DNA of 64,000 bases, taken from NCBI RefSeq assembly GCF_037975245.1, contig NC_092570.1:6367001-6431000 (forward strand), written 5' to 3'. The notes below the pieces were generated by a model, which made no database searches, was not told where the DNA came from, and was given only the letters and a program-made list of their open reading frames with translations. The position numbers and the translations under genes were made by a program. The stretch is from Apostichopus japonicus (taxonomy: Eukaryota; Echinodermata; Holothuroidea; Aspidochirotida; Stichopodidae). Shown in pieces: positions 30,958-43,851 of the stretch (the stretch's first letter is position 1; each line of letters begins with the position of its first letter).

Positions 30958-33900
30958 ATGATATCGCAAAGCATGAAGTGTTTCTTGACTATCGTGTTGT
31001 TATATGTGGTCCAAGCAGCCTATGCTACCAAGGCAACACCTGATCGATGCTGCATCCAAGCTGAATAGTTTCAGACTAGCTTTGGTGAGTTTTAATCTAT
31101 ATCTTGTCGAAATAGACAGAAATCCGAATCAATATATTGACCTATCACAAAGTTATAGCAACAGTATAGATAACCTAGTCTAGTACTTTACATATACGGA
31201 TCAGGCGAAAGCTGTTGCTGTCATTAACTGTTGAGACAATAATTTATGGTTGCTGGTGCATTAATGGATCAAGCTGGAAAACCAAGATTTTAAAACTAAT
31301 ATTACTGAATGATTCATAGCGCACGATAGATAATCTATCACTTACCAATGGCAAATAAACGATCATTGTGATAATGTGTTAATCTGCCCAGTATGAAAAA
31401 AAAAACTTGCATATTCATAAAAAATTTACAATATCTTTCAAATACTTCATGAATTATGTCGACAAGCTATAGTCGTTCTCGATTCCAGTGGTAAATAAAT
31501 CATTGAGATGAACGACAATTCCACCAATTGCTCTGCAATGACATTCGAAAAACGTCCAAAAAAACAAAACAAACCTTTACATCACGTGATCAGATTCGGC
31601 TTCTACAGGGCACAGTATAATGGGCCTACAGGACACAATACACTGGGCTCAAAGGACTCAGGATACTGGATTTGCATGACTATTATAATGGGCCTGCAGG
31701 ACTCAGTATACAGAGCCTGCAGGACACTGTATACTGGACCTACCGGACACAGCATACTTGGCTTAGGACACAGTATACTGGGCCTACAGGACACATTATG
31801 ATGGGCCTACATGACACAGTATACTGGGCATATAGGACACTGTATACAGCGCCTACAGGGAACAGTATAATTGGCCTACAGGACACAGTAAACTGGGCCT
31901 GCAGGATACAGCATACTGGGCCTACATGACACAGTTCACTTAGCCTGCAGGGCGCAGATTGCTGGGCCTACGGACCGTGCTGCTGGCCGTGAATCATGCA
32001 GCCTTGGTCAGACACATGTGTATGCTTAAATTTTTCTTTCAGGTGTATTAGAAACATCATATGATCAGTACGAAGAAGGACTTCTTACTTGCGCCTTTGA
32101 TTTCAAGAGTAACCAGTTTGGGTGTGATGTGGACTATGGCTCTTACCGATACAAAACATATCTGCTGGTAGATAAGGTAAGGAAAAACGTATTCTTGGAT
32201 CGACCAGAAAATTTTCATTCAACTAATATTGAAGAAACTTGCTGGTAAACTCCATGTCCTCGGATTCGTATCTGTTTGCTTGTTTACGTTTGAGCTATTT
32301 TCTTGTTTCACCATGAAGGTTTTAAGTAGGTCAAATAGGTTTACTTTGATCCGGTTAATAAGTCATGCCTAAAACATAAAACATTATCGCTATTTTAACA
32401 TAGACATTGTCAGAAGGGCTTTGAACATTCTCAACCTAATTGCACAAGACATGTAACCACATACGTTTTTTCTTAACATTGCTACAGTTTTGTGTAAGTG
32501 ATTGCTTTTTTTACAGTTAGCAATTCATAAAAATCTGTAACTTGAATCAATCGACATGTTGCTTGTATTTCTTTCTTCGGATTATTTTGATCGATATATC
32601 AGAAATTGCTATCAATATCACCTACCATTGCAGCGATATCTATACATTTTCTCCAATTAACTGAAATTTTGAATACATAAAACGTGATCGATGCTTTCCT
32701 ATAACTAGACTCTTTTGAATTGAAATTTATTAATTTAAGAACAATCTTTTGTCTTACTTCGGTTCTCATGTTTCCAACTGCAAATGGATTAAAATTCAGA
32801 TATGTTTTAACGTCTGGAAAAAATCGAATTCGAACTAAGTTATCTGCAAACCAAACTAGAGAAATATTCTGAACAGAATCCATGCACTCTTCTGTACAGA
32901 GTCGGCAGAAAAGTTCAGTCGCCTAGGAATGGGGGGGGGGGGGGTGGCGGAGTAAACGTCGGTGGGCACTGAGACTTGCGACTTTGCATTGAGGCAGCAA
33001 ACCGCAAAGTCACCTCAAACGTCCGGACCATACGGAACCTTGGTAAATTAAGTATCTCTACTCATTTTTGATGTATTTTCATCATTTTTTATATAATTTC
33101 CAACAAAATACATTTTCTAAGTAGTTTTGCTCATTTCTCCGTTCGTGAACGATTTGGCACTTCTCCATAACAAAAAGTGGCCAAAGGGTTTTCATTATCG
33201 CATGGGGCATTTATCATTTATGGAAAGGGACACGTTTGAGCTTATTCACAATACACATGAAAAATTCTAACATCCCCCATCCCCACCCAATCGGCTCGGC
33301 CGACCATGGTTCTGTCTAATCTTGCCTGTACAGTCTCCGCCTTGTTTTCTATTGCATTACCAGGACGTTGAGTACATCGTTTATGAGGATTCAACGTGCT
33401 ATGAACAGTGGGCCGATCCAGCTCCTCTCCGATGTGTTCCAGGTAGGAATATTAATAACCTAGAAAGATGGTCCGAAAACTTTGAGATGCGGAAGTTTTC
33501 CAGACGTCCGAAATTTATCTATAGTTTTCGGCGGTCGTCGACTATTATTTGAGATTTCTCGGAAAACATATATAGATCTAGAAATAGCTACATTCGAAAG
33601 TATAAAATGTAAAACAACAAATTTTAGTAAAAAAAACTATTACTTGGTCGTACGATTCTTGTGTTGTATACGGTTCATTGGTACGTTCATTCGTTGTTTT
33701 CATACAGTTCGTGGTATAAAGTTCCTACACGTGGTACATCAGTGCAGTGCATTATTATCGAGGAACGGATTCAGTGGGTGCACCCCCCCCCCCCTTCTTT
33801 TTCAACTCAACCCCACACAAAGCAGTTAACACAACCTTGCGTGTAGACCTTATTTATAGCTAAATATGCCACAGGGTGCAACATTTCACGTTTTGGTATT

Positions 33901-35543
33901 GTATCCTTTTCGTGGGGGCTAGGGGTGGGGACCATAACATGGGCGCTTGAACAAACTCAGGGCCATACCACGTCACTTGTTAAATCTGTTGTTAAATCCT
34001 GTCCTTTGTTAAACCTGGAGCCTCCGTGAACACTTCCAAGTTGATAAATACCGACATACCAAGTTTCTGATTCCGTGTTGTGCATGCCAGGCAAACTTCA
34101 TAGAGGGGGGGGGGGGGGGCGGGGGCGTAGAGTCCTTGGCGTTTCAACACAGTGAACCAACCTATAAGAAGTATTATAAATCGAAACCACGGTTCGTTCC
34201 ACATATGAAGAAGAAACAGTCATGCCCTTCATTCTTGAAATTTAGCTTATAAGCCTGTCTCTAACATAATACAAGTGTTCCGTTTTCTAAAAAGAAAGAG
34301 GCGTCATGTATGTGGTCATTTTCTACCTCACTATATAGACACTGCAAACTACGTCACATCTTTCGTTCTCGGGAACCAAGCGTTACTCGTTGATGCATGG
34401 CGAATCGCCAGCTATTTCGAATCTGTGACGTATGCAACTACCGGAAGAAAAGACTGCACACCTGGCTCTGTGGCTACCATTACAAAAGAGGAGGGATATG
34501 GAGAAGGTGGGTACTGCTGCACATTTAGTTTATCGAGAAAAAGAAAAAGATTAATCATCCAAGAAAACACGATCAGACGTCAGGTTATTGTTTGGTTTTC
34601 TAACAGCAAACCATTCTGCTGAACAAGTTTTATTAACAACTACTGTATTATGGACATACAGGTTTGTAGGAAAAACAATATAACTTTTTATAAAAATTAT
34701 AACATGTGCATGTATAGTCTTCATCATATCAAATTAGGGAGAGAATAAAACTCTCATCTCTTGTTTCCTGAAAGTTTACTGCATTGGGGATGTTACGAAC
34801 GACGATACTAACCTGTCTTCAATCACTTTCTGCGTCGAACTAAATGATAGGAAACGCTTTTGCACTGTTCCCTCTATTTCACTTTTACTGGTCTAGATCT
34901 ATCTACCTTAGCCTGGCTTCTACATTCCCAGTCACGTGGTTGAGGGAAATGAGAATGTACACATGTAAATGGAGACAGGTATGAGAGGAACGAAGTTCAA
35001 TCTACTATACACTGTTACTGTATTACTGTACCGCTCTACTACTGTTACTGTAATCTACTATACTCTGTTACCGTTATATAAATCATTCGTGATAATAATA
35101 TGTAAGCAACGCAAACAGGTTGAATGAAGTTCATGATTTCTTCAAATTTCTAACAGGGTTTTCCACAAGTTATGGAACAGCCATGAATTTTACCGACTCT
35201 GTCAGTGATCCAGACTATTGGTTTGTACCTCCAGCGTCATGCTCTAATGCGACTCAACAGGTAAGTCATCTTAGGAAATTTGGACCCAATATCAAAGTAG
35301 TATCCTACAGACCACCCCTCCCACCGCCCCCCCCCCCCCCGAAAAAAAATCGTCACTTGTCAAAGTCAGCCTAATATCGTGTAAAAAGGCTTTTAACTAA
35401 AGCATTTTGTTTTGTTTTTTAATTGAAGTTACACTTTTTATCTGAAATGTTTTGTTCTCTTTTCGTCTTTAAAGGTACCAAAACCATTTCTCAAACGACT
35501 TAATGTCTTGAAACGGCTGCGGGCAGCAACCTTCTTCCTGTAA
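30958..35543 (+). pseudogene. Ependymin-related gene, array copy D, stop in exon 1
   Basis: Exons: 30958-31084, 32043-32176, 33364-33442, 34339-34506, 35157-35260, 35475-35543 (681 nt). Splice sites and phases are all normal, but codon 37 (31066-31068) is TAG where the sisters have CAG, just after the RCCIQAE motif. Only a signal peptide and 13 mature residues would be made. No later ATG in exon 1 restores a secreted protein. Exon 4 holds an unusual block, WRIASYFESV, where sisters have WKFNSYDGNV-like sequence. AATAAA is at 35646-35651. The rest of the gene shows no other damage, which suggests a young pseudogene or a polymorphic stop. Confidence 0.8.
31601..31975 (+). repeat. 23-bp minisatellite, intron 1 of copy D
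   Basis: Same unit, length and variant order as in copies B and C. Confidence 0.9.
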
Positions 35544-36768
35544 AAAACAACGGAATTCCCATATCAACTTTTATACGTTGGATCATTTATATCGTAGCTA
35601 TTTTAGAAAGCAAAAAGTAAAAGAAAAAAGGAAAAAGGAAATTAAAATAAAGTTAATTTTGATTTTTCTAGTTTTTCTTCCTGCTAACAGTTTGGTGTAT
35701 TTTCATGATTTTAGAATATTTGATAATTTCTTTTTCCAGTTTTGACATTCATTTTTACAGATAACTCGAATATTTTGTTTTATATACTTTTTTTTAATAG
35801 AAGAACGTAATCGATTTAGCACAACATCCCTTCCCGCTCCCTCCTGATCATCAACCTTTCTGGGGGAAATTCGGAATAGTCCCATAAAAATTTATTGTCT
35901 TTTTGAAAGTAATAGTGTAATTAACCTCCTCTTCGTGTTTCTTATCTGGGCGTATACAAACATGTCCAGTGCCCTTGATATGAAATGACGTTGACAGCGA
36001 CTCAAATTAAGTCTATAAATAAAAATCAACTTTGATTCCTAACGATGTGTTTTCATTTTCACATTACTTTTGATTTCTATTAACGTAACGTATTCCTTTA
36101 TAATGGCTTACTCTTTTTATATACACGTTTTCAAGAACATGTATCATAATACAAAATGGATGTTTCCTTGTTCTCGTTAATGCTTGTGTTTGAAAAAGAT
36201 AACAATGTGACATTTCTTTCGATATCTTAAATGTATTGTTAATTATTTTTGACTTACACTTTTCATATATACGTTTTTCCTTTTCCTGTTTCCTTATTAT
36301 CTTACTCGTGACTTAAACCTACATCCTTTCTGTGTGTGAGGTCAGACGAATGATAGTTTTCCAAATTCAGATGATTCAATTAAGTCTCTGATGAATCGCG
36401 TTCAACGTTTTATAACATCATGAATCTAAATTATAGCGTTCATTATGACACATTCAGACTAGAACTGAGTGGCAAATTATCCCTCAAGAATGCTGTTCTA
36501 AAACAACACTCATATAGATCGCAGACGTATATTGGAGTGAACACGTACAGAAAAGTTCATGTAAACGCAACGTTTTTATAGATCCTGATGGTTTTCGGCC
36601 TAAAAGTTACCAAATACTAAAGTTCAGAATAAAACTTTCCGAGGTTACGAAATCTTCCGTCTCTTCTGTTATTTTATTTTAATGTTTTTTAATCGTATTT
36701 TTTGAGTTAAGGTCCAGTAAATAAAATACCCATGCATACAAAACTTTCAACCACTGATTTTTTTCACA

Positions 36769-37511
36769 AGTAAGCCACTTCCGGTTTGTCGCTTACAGCA
36801 ATTTGGAGATCAACAGCTCACCCAAAAGCGTCAACCTACACTGTTATTTTTACGTAGAGTCTTAACGTTATGCAATGAAGTGCCCAATTAATTTTCCAGA
36901 TTGTAAGAAATTCTTCAAACCAAAAATACACAGAATTGTCAGCCATTCCTAATGGTATACGAGGGCGGAATGGAAAACACAACGGAATCTTTATCATGTG
37001 TGTATTTAATAAAAACTTGGTTCCACGGAACAGTTTCTCACTGCTCGATCTGTAATGCTGTGACGTAACAGTACCATCTACAGGAAAGCATTCTGCACGT
37101 TTAACGACGTTTCAAGGTTCCAAGAAATTGAAATGCGGCTTTTATCTGAGCAAATATACAACTCATATGAAGTAACCGAAATTTTCATTGGTTAGTATAA
37201 TATCTCCGCAAGACTGCGTCTGTTGTTTGGCATTTCACTAGCAGTGGCACAGACGGGCGATAGCACCTGGCTTGCCTAGCCTAGCTACAAGTTAACTACT
37301 ACTGACTACTACTAGTATAACTATAAAGATATCGTTGTATTAAAGTTATAGTAGTAACTAGGCATAGTCTAGGCTATATCCATTTGCTATGATAAGAAAG
37401 TAGAATTCAAATCAAGTCATGGTGATAACAAACTTGTTTTCTTTTTTCTGTTGGGACTGAGATGTAAGTCTGCTCTTACTGTTTACCTAGATAGGTCTAA
37501 CTACATATTAA
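36769..37511. repeat. Extra 0.74-kb insert in the D-E spacer
   Basis: Sisters join the AT-rich 3' flank directly to ATTGCTCATTAAGAAGCC. Here unrelated sequence, beginning near GTAAGCCACTTCCGG and ending near CTACATATTAAG, lies between the two. It has no recognisable ORF. No inverted ends were found, so it is called an insert only because the other spacers lack it. Confidence 0.6.
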
Positions 37512-37964
37512 GAAATTGCTAATTAAGAAGCCTAACATACAGCACGACAAAAGTCATTGTACCTTCCAAGAAAATGACGATGAAGATTAAATGTTTGTGA
37601 TAAATTATATGCATCCTGTTTGAGTTGATGTAGCCTTTGTTAAGGCCTATCGGCCATTTTTTCTTTGCCAAATGCGCTGGGTCGATCTTTACTATTCATC
37701 ACGCCATGAGCGATTCCGTCGTGTGATTGCGCCGACCTCTACGCCTTTGGATAAGTGATGTTATTCATACACACATGAATAAACAAACCTAGCATGGTGA
37801 ATGGCGTAACATAAGAAAAAACGATGACAAATGAGAATGAATTTATATAAATATGAATGCAAGAATTACTTTCGTTTTCGTTTTCTTTCGTTTTCTTTTT
37901 CTTTATTTTTGGATTGGGGAGAGGTGATAAAAATCCATTTCCCCATCCTCACCACAAGAGGAAC

Positions 37965-37974
37965 TTTATATATA
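37965..37974 (+). promoter_or_regulatory. TATA box of copy E
   Basis: TTTATATATA lies about 102-111 bp before the ATG. Confidence 0.55.
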
Positions 37975-38731
37975 CATCAAAGTAGCACTCAATTTCACAT
38001 TTCATCATCATCAAACCCACAAGCTGAATCGTGCAGCAGTGTTATCTAATTTGATCGACTTGGGGTGAGTACGAAATGATATCGCACAGCATGAAGTGTT
38101 TTTTACTATCGTGCTGTTATATGTGGGCCAAGCAGCCTATGCTACCAAGGCAACACCTGATCGATGCTGCATCCAAGCTGAACAGTTTCAGACTAGCTTT
38201 GGTGAGTTTTAATCTACATCTTGTCAAAATAGATAGAAATCCGAATCAATATATTGACTCATCACAAAAGTTAGCAACGGTATAGATAACCTAGTGTAGT
38301 ACTTTACATATACGGATCGGGCGAAAGCCGTTGCTGTCATTAACTGTTGAGACAATAATTTATATATGGTTGCTGGTGCATTAATGGATAAAGCGGGAAA
38401 ACCAAGCTTTTAAAACTAATATTACTGAATTATTCATAGCGCACGATTAGATAATCTATCAATGACCAATGGCAAATAAACGATCATTGTGATAATGTGA
38501 TAATGTGCCCAGTATGAACAAAAGAAACTTGCATATTCATGTTCTAAACAAGCAGAACAGAAAAATTTACAATATCTTTCAAATACTTCATGAATTATGT
38601 CGACAAGCTACAGTCGTTCTCGATTCCAGTGGCAAATAGATCATGATATGAACGACAATGCCACCAATTGCTCTGCAGTGGCATTCGAAAAACACCAACA
38701 ACAAAACTTTACATCACGTGATCAAATTCGA

Positions 38732-39014
38732 CTTCTACAGGGCACAGTATAATGGGCCTACATGACTCAATATACTGGGCCCAAAGGACTCAGGATAATG
38801 GGCCTGCAGGACTATTATAATGGGCCTGCAGGACACAGTATACAGAGCCTGCAGGATACTGTATACTGGGCCTACCGGTCACAGCATACTTTGCTTAGGA
38901 CACTGTATACTGGGCCTACAGGACACAGTAAACTGGGCCTGCAAGACACATTATACTGGGCCTACATGACACAGTTCACTTGTCCCGCAGGGCACAGCTT
39001 GCTGGGCCTACGGA
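38732..39014 (+). repeat. 23-bp minisatellite, intron 1 of copy E
   Basis: Same unit as in B to D but with fewer repeats (about 12). Confidence 0.9.
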
Positions 39015-41690
39015 CCATGCTGGCCGTGAATCATGCAGCCATGGTCAGTCACAATTGTATGCTTAAAATTTTCAGGTGTTTTAGAGACATTTGACTTTGG
39101 GTTCTATGAAGAAGGACTTCTTACTTGCGCCTTTGATTTCAAGAGTAACCAGTTTGGGTGTGATGTGGACTATGGCTCTTACCGATACAAAACATATCTG
39201 CTGGTAGATAAGGTAAGGAAAAACGTATTCTTGGATCGACCAGAAAATTTTCATTCAACTAATATTGAAGAAACTTGCTGGTAGACTCCATGTCCTCGGA
39301 TTCGTATCTGTTTGCTTGTTTACGTTTGAGCTATTTTCTTTTTTCACCATGAAGGTTTTAAGTAGGTCAAATAGGTTTACTTTGATCCGGTTAATAATTC
39401 ATGCCTAAAACATAAAACATTATCGCTATTTTAACATAGACATTGTCAGAAGGGCTTTGCACATTCTCAACCTAATTGCACAAGACATGTAACCACATAA
39501 GTTTTTTCTTAACATTGCTACAGTTTTGTATAAGTGATTGCATTTTTTACAGTTCGCAATTCCTAATGATCTGTAACTTTAATCGAGCGACCTGTTGTTT
39601 GCATTCCTTTCTTCGTATTTTTTGATCGATATATCAGAAATTGCTATCAGCATCACTTATCATTGCAGCGATATCTATACATTTTTCCCGATTCACTGTA
39701 ATTTTGAGTACATAAAAAGTTATCGATGCTTTCCTATAACTACACTCTCTTGAATTGAAATTTATTAATTTAAGAACAATATTTTGTCTTAATTCGGTTT
39801 CATGTGTCCAACTGCAAATTGATTAAAATTCAGATGTTTTAACGTCTGAAAAAATTCGTAATTCGTACTAAGTTATCTGCAAACCAAACTAGAAATATTC
39901 TGAACAGAATCCATGCACTGTTCTGTACAGAGTCGGCGGAAAAGTTCAGTCGCCTAGGAACCCCCGGGGGGGGGGGATAAACGTCGGTGGGCACTGAGAC
40001 TCGCGACTTTGCATTGATAAAGCAAACGGCAACATCACCTCAAAATGTCCGGACCAAACGGAACCTTGGTAAATTCTTTACCCCAACTCATTTTTGGATT
40101 TATTTTCAACAAAACATTCATTATTTTATAAACTTTCATTATTTTTTATTTAATTTCCAACAAAATACATTTTCTAATTATTTTTGCTTATTTCTCCGTT
40201 TGTAAACAATTTGGCACTTCTCCATTACAAAAAGTGACAAAGGGGTTTTCATTATCGTATGGTGCATTTATAATTTATGGAAAGGGACACGTTTGAGCTT
40301 ATTCACAGTACACGTGAAAACCTCTAACATCCCCCATCCCCACCCAATCGGCTCGGCCGACCCTGGTTATGTATAATCCTGCTTGTATACTGTCCGTCTT
40401 GTTTTCTATCGCATAACCAGGACGTTCAGTACATCGTTTATGAGAATTCAACATGCTATGAACAGCCGCCCTTTCCGGCTCCTTTCCGATGTGTTCCAGG
40501 TAGGAATATTAATAATTTAGAAAGATGGTCCGCAAACTTGAGATGCGGAAGGTTTCCAGACGTCCGAAATTTATCTATAGTTTGTAGTCAGCGGTCGTCG
40601 ATATTACTTGACTTTTTTGGAAAACAGATATAGATCTAGAAATAGCTACATTCGCAAATATGAAATGTAAATAACAAATTTTTGTCTAAAAATTCCTTCA
40701 AGTGGTCGTATTGCGTATGAAATACGGTTCATTGGAACGTTCATTCGTTGTTTTCATGCAGTAAAGTTCCTAAACGTGGTACATCAGGTGCATTATTATC
40801 CAGGCACGGATTCAGTGGGTGTGCCCCTCCCCCCTTTTCAACCCAAACACACAAAGCACAATATTGCGTGTAGACCTTGCGTGTGCATCATTTCACGTTT
40901 AGAATTGTATCCATTTCTTTGAGTGGGCCAGGGTAGGACCCTAACATAGGGGAGTAGTTGGCTTGAACGAGCTCAGGACCATACCCCTTCCTTTGTTAAA
41001 TCCTGTTATCCAGTATCGTCGGGCATGAGGTAAGTGTCTACAGGGACTCTTAGGTCAAGGGGCCAGGAAGGTCACGGAACCTTCGTGAACAACTTCAAGT
41101 TTCTGATTTCGTGTTGTGCATACCAGGCAAACTTCATAGGGAGGGAAGGAGGCGGCGAGCATGGAATGGAATGAAGTATGGCAAATCGAAGCCACAATTC
41201 GTTTCACGTATACACATATGTATGAAGAAGAAAACAATCCTGCCCTTCATTCTTGGAAGTAGCCTATAAGCTTGATTATGATATAATACAGGTGTCCTGT
41301 TTTCTACAAATAAAGAGGCGTGTGCGGTCATTTTCTCCCTCGCTGTCTATAGACACTTTAAACTACGTCACATCTTTCGTTCTCGGGAACCAAGCTTTAC
41401 TCGTTGATACATGGAAATTCAACAGCTATGACGGGAATGTGGCGTATGTAACTACCGGAAGAAAAGACTGCACACCTGTTTCTATGACTTCGATAGTAGA
41501 GGGCTATCAAGAAGGTTGGTTCTTCACCACTTTTAATTTTTCGAGAAGAAAAGAAAGAAAGATTAATCATCCAAGGAAACAGGATCAAACGTCGGTTGTT
41601 GTTTGGTTTTCTAACAGCAAACCATTCTGGTGATAAAGTTCTATTAACAACTACTGAACGGAGTGCCAATTGTTTCAAAACATAACCAAA

Positions 41691-42030
41691 CTGAAATCAA
41701 CATGTCCAAACTGAAATCGACATGTCCACACTGAAATCGACATGTACAAACTGAAATCGACATGTACAAACTGAAATCGACATGTCCACACTGAAATCGA
41801 CATGTCCAAACTGAAATCAACATGTCCACACTGAAATCGACATGTACAAACTGAAATCAACGTGTCCACACTGAAATCGACATGTCCACACTGAAATCAA
41901 CATGTCCAAACTGAAATCGACATGTCCACACTGAAATCGACATGTACAAACTGAAATCAACATGTCCAAACTGAAATCGACATGTCCACACTGAAATCGA
42001 TATGTACAAACTGAAATCGACATGTCTATA
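41691..42030. repeat. 18-bp tandem array, CTGAAATCGACATGTCCA
   Basis: About 18-19 units differing at a few positions (CGA/CAA, TCC/TAC, AAA/ACA). Copies F and G have only about four units at the same place, so the array expanded in E or contracted in F/G. Confidence 0.92.
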
Positions 42031-42332
42031 TTGATGTCGGTATATCCATATTGATGTCGGTATGTTCTTGCCGAAATTGAATTCATCATGTCCAAACTGG
42101 TATCAATATACCGAATATAAAATTGACGTATTGAAACTGAAATCAATACAGCCAAAACAAGAACGCATAACTCAAAATGTCACCGCGTTCACTGCTAGCT
42201 TCAAGTTCTGTTTTGATTCACTTGGCAAATTTACAGGTGCGCCGAATATGTCAAAACAACGAAACTGACGACAATATTTCCAAATGAGATAACGCTATGT
42301 CCAAATAAGATATTATAGGGAGGGCTGCCGGT

Positions 42333-43851
42333 CAGCGACGTAGCCAGGAATTTGAAAGGGGGGGGGGGCACATTTTGCGACTGATATGGATTTTCAAATT
42401 GTAGGCACGACTATCTGAGCGGAGCGCCACCATAGGTTGGCGCGGAGCGTACAAGAAAATTTTGGGTTTTACAAACCCCCCAGGTGGCCGGAAACGGCCC
42501 TTCCCGAGTGTTCATTCTGGTTCCATGGCCTCTTGCTAACTTGAGACACCTCATTCAATATCACTTTTAAACCAAAAAAACAAACGAGTTAAAATAGTAC
42601 GTAATTCAATACTACATAATGTTCGGTATTTAAAATTAGCAAAGTACATGTACAGAGTAGTCTTACTTTTCAACTGCTGATACTTGTAGATACATATAAA
42701 GATAGGCCAGAAATGTCTTTGATACAACTATAGCCAGTAATTGTCTTTGATACAACTGTAAATGTTTAAGTTAGCCTAATATTAGAGAAGGCGAGAGCTA
42801 TCCGACGATTGCCATCTGATGCAAATTTCTCAACTGTTTTTTCAACTGAAATATTATCTGCGTAAACGGGTTCTTAACTAGATGTTAAAAAAAACTGACA
42901 AGATCGGATTCTAGACTTTTTCGGCGGGTAGAGTGTTGAATGAAACGGCACGCGATAGAAATGACAGCCTAAATTAGAAGACTAGGTCACCTAATTTAGC
43001 CATATTCTTGCTACGTTCATTTCAATAGTTATTCCTGTCTGGACTCTTAAACTCGTCCAGCAAGCTTATGGATTTGAAATATGGGTGATTTTAAAAAAGA
43101 TAACTTGGCCAAAAAAAGTGTAGGCCCGGGCCTACAGTTCTACATACTGGCCACGGATATCATATTATCAGCAGGTTTTGTTTCCTGTTTGAATTCTTTT
43201 ACATGTTCTTTTACATAATATATCAGAAAGACAAACATAGTGCTCTTTTACAATTTTTCCAGTAGGATGATTCTTGTTTATTGTCCAATGTCTGGACTTT
43301 AACACATTTGACGAACTTAACTGATGGACAATATAAACCTTCATATTTTGTAATATAGCCAGATATGCAGTGGCCTAAAAACAAATATCGTTATCGTTAG
43401 CAGTGTAATAATTATTTAAAGGAAGTGCGTATCACGTACGATTGCTATCTTAGCTTCATAACATGCTGTTCGTGCAACAACTTAGGACGAATCATAGAAA
43501 GGATGAGAACGAACGTTGTCGACGTTGTTGTGCATACGGTTCGTGACATTCCATAGAGTGCGGTTAGGTAGGCAATATGTATTTTATTACGCAGTGGCCA
43601 ACTGTAGGCTTGTAATAGGCTATAGCCTAAATTTAGCTAATTGCATCTGCCAAACTAAGTTAGTAGTTGAATCAGTAGGCGTGAATGTTACTACGATTAT
43701 AACCGAGTTAACGGAGCTGACGAGTATTCAAGATCAAAAGAGCACTGACAAAATATCATGCTAAAAAAACAACAGTTTAAAAAAAAAAAATCGACACTGA
43801 AAGGGGGAGCGGTCGCTCCCCCTGCTCCCCCCCCCCCTGGCTACGTCCCTG
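42333..43851. mobile_element. Non-autonomous hAT-like DNA transposon
   Basis: The left end CAGCGACGTAGCCAGG and the right end CCTGGCTACGTCCCTG form 16-bp inverted repeats with one mismatch. They are flanked by a perfect 8-bp duplication, CTGCCGGT, at 42325-42332 and 43852-43859. Copies F and G keep the empty site (GGGCTGCCGGTTGCC). An 8-bp duplication and CAG...CTG ends fit the hAT superfamily. The 1519-bp body has only short ORFs with no recognisable transposase or BED/dimerisation domain, so it would depend on a transposase supplied elsewhere. A GAGCGGAGCGCC/GGCGCGGAGCG stretch near the left end is a possible subterminal binding site. Confidence 0.88.

Larger units (their letters stand above)
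35544..38075 (+). other. Spacer between copies D and E
   Basis: Like the other spacers but longer and more diverged. The common 3' flank runs to about 36768, then about 740 bp of extra sequence, then the B-type 5' flank from about 37512. No gene was recognised. Confidence 0.6.

Noticed and set aside
41691-42030. Possible CRISPR-like array
   Set aside because: Units are contiguous 18-mers without unique spacers, in an animal intron.
41644-42155. Minus-strand ORFs with repeated CRFQCGHVDFSL-like peptide
   Set aside because: Pure translation of the 18-bp tandem array; 18 is divisible by 3, so a frame stays open by chance.
43516-43764. 82-aa ORF inside the hAT-like element as transposase remnant
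   Set aside because: No similarity to hAT transposase motifs that I can see; the element is too short and the ORF is isolated.
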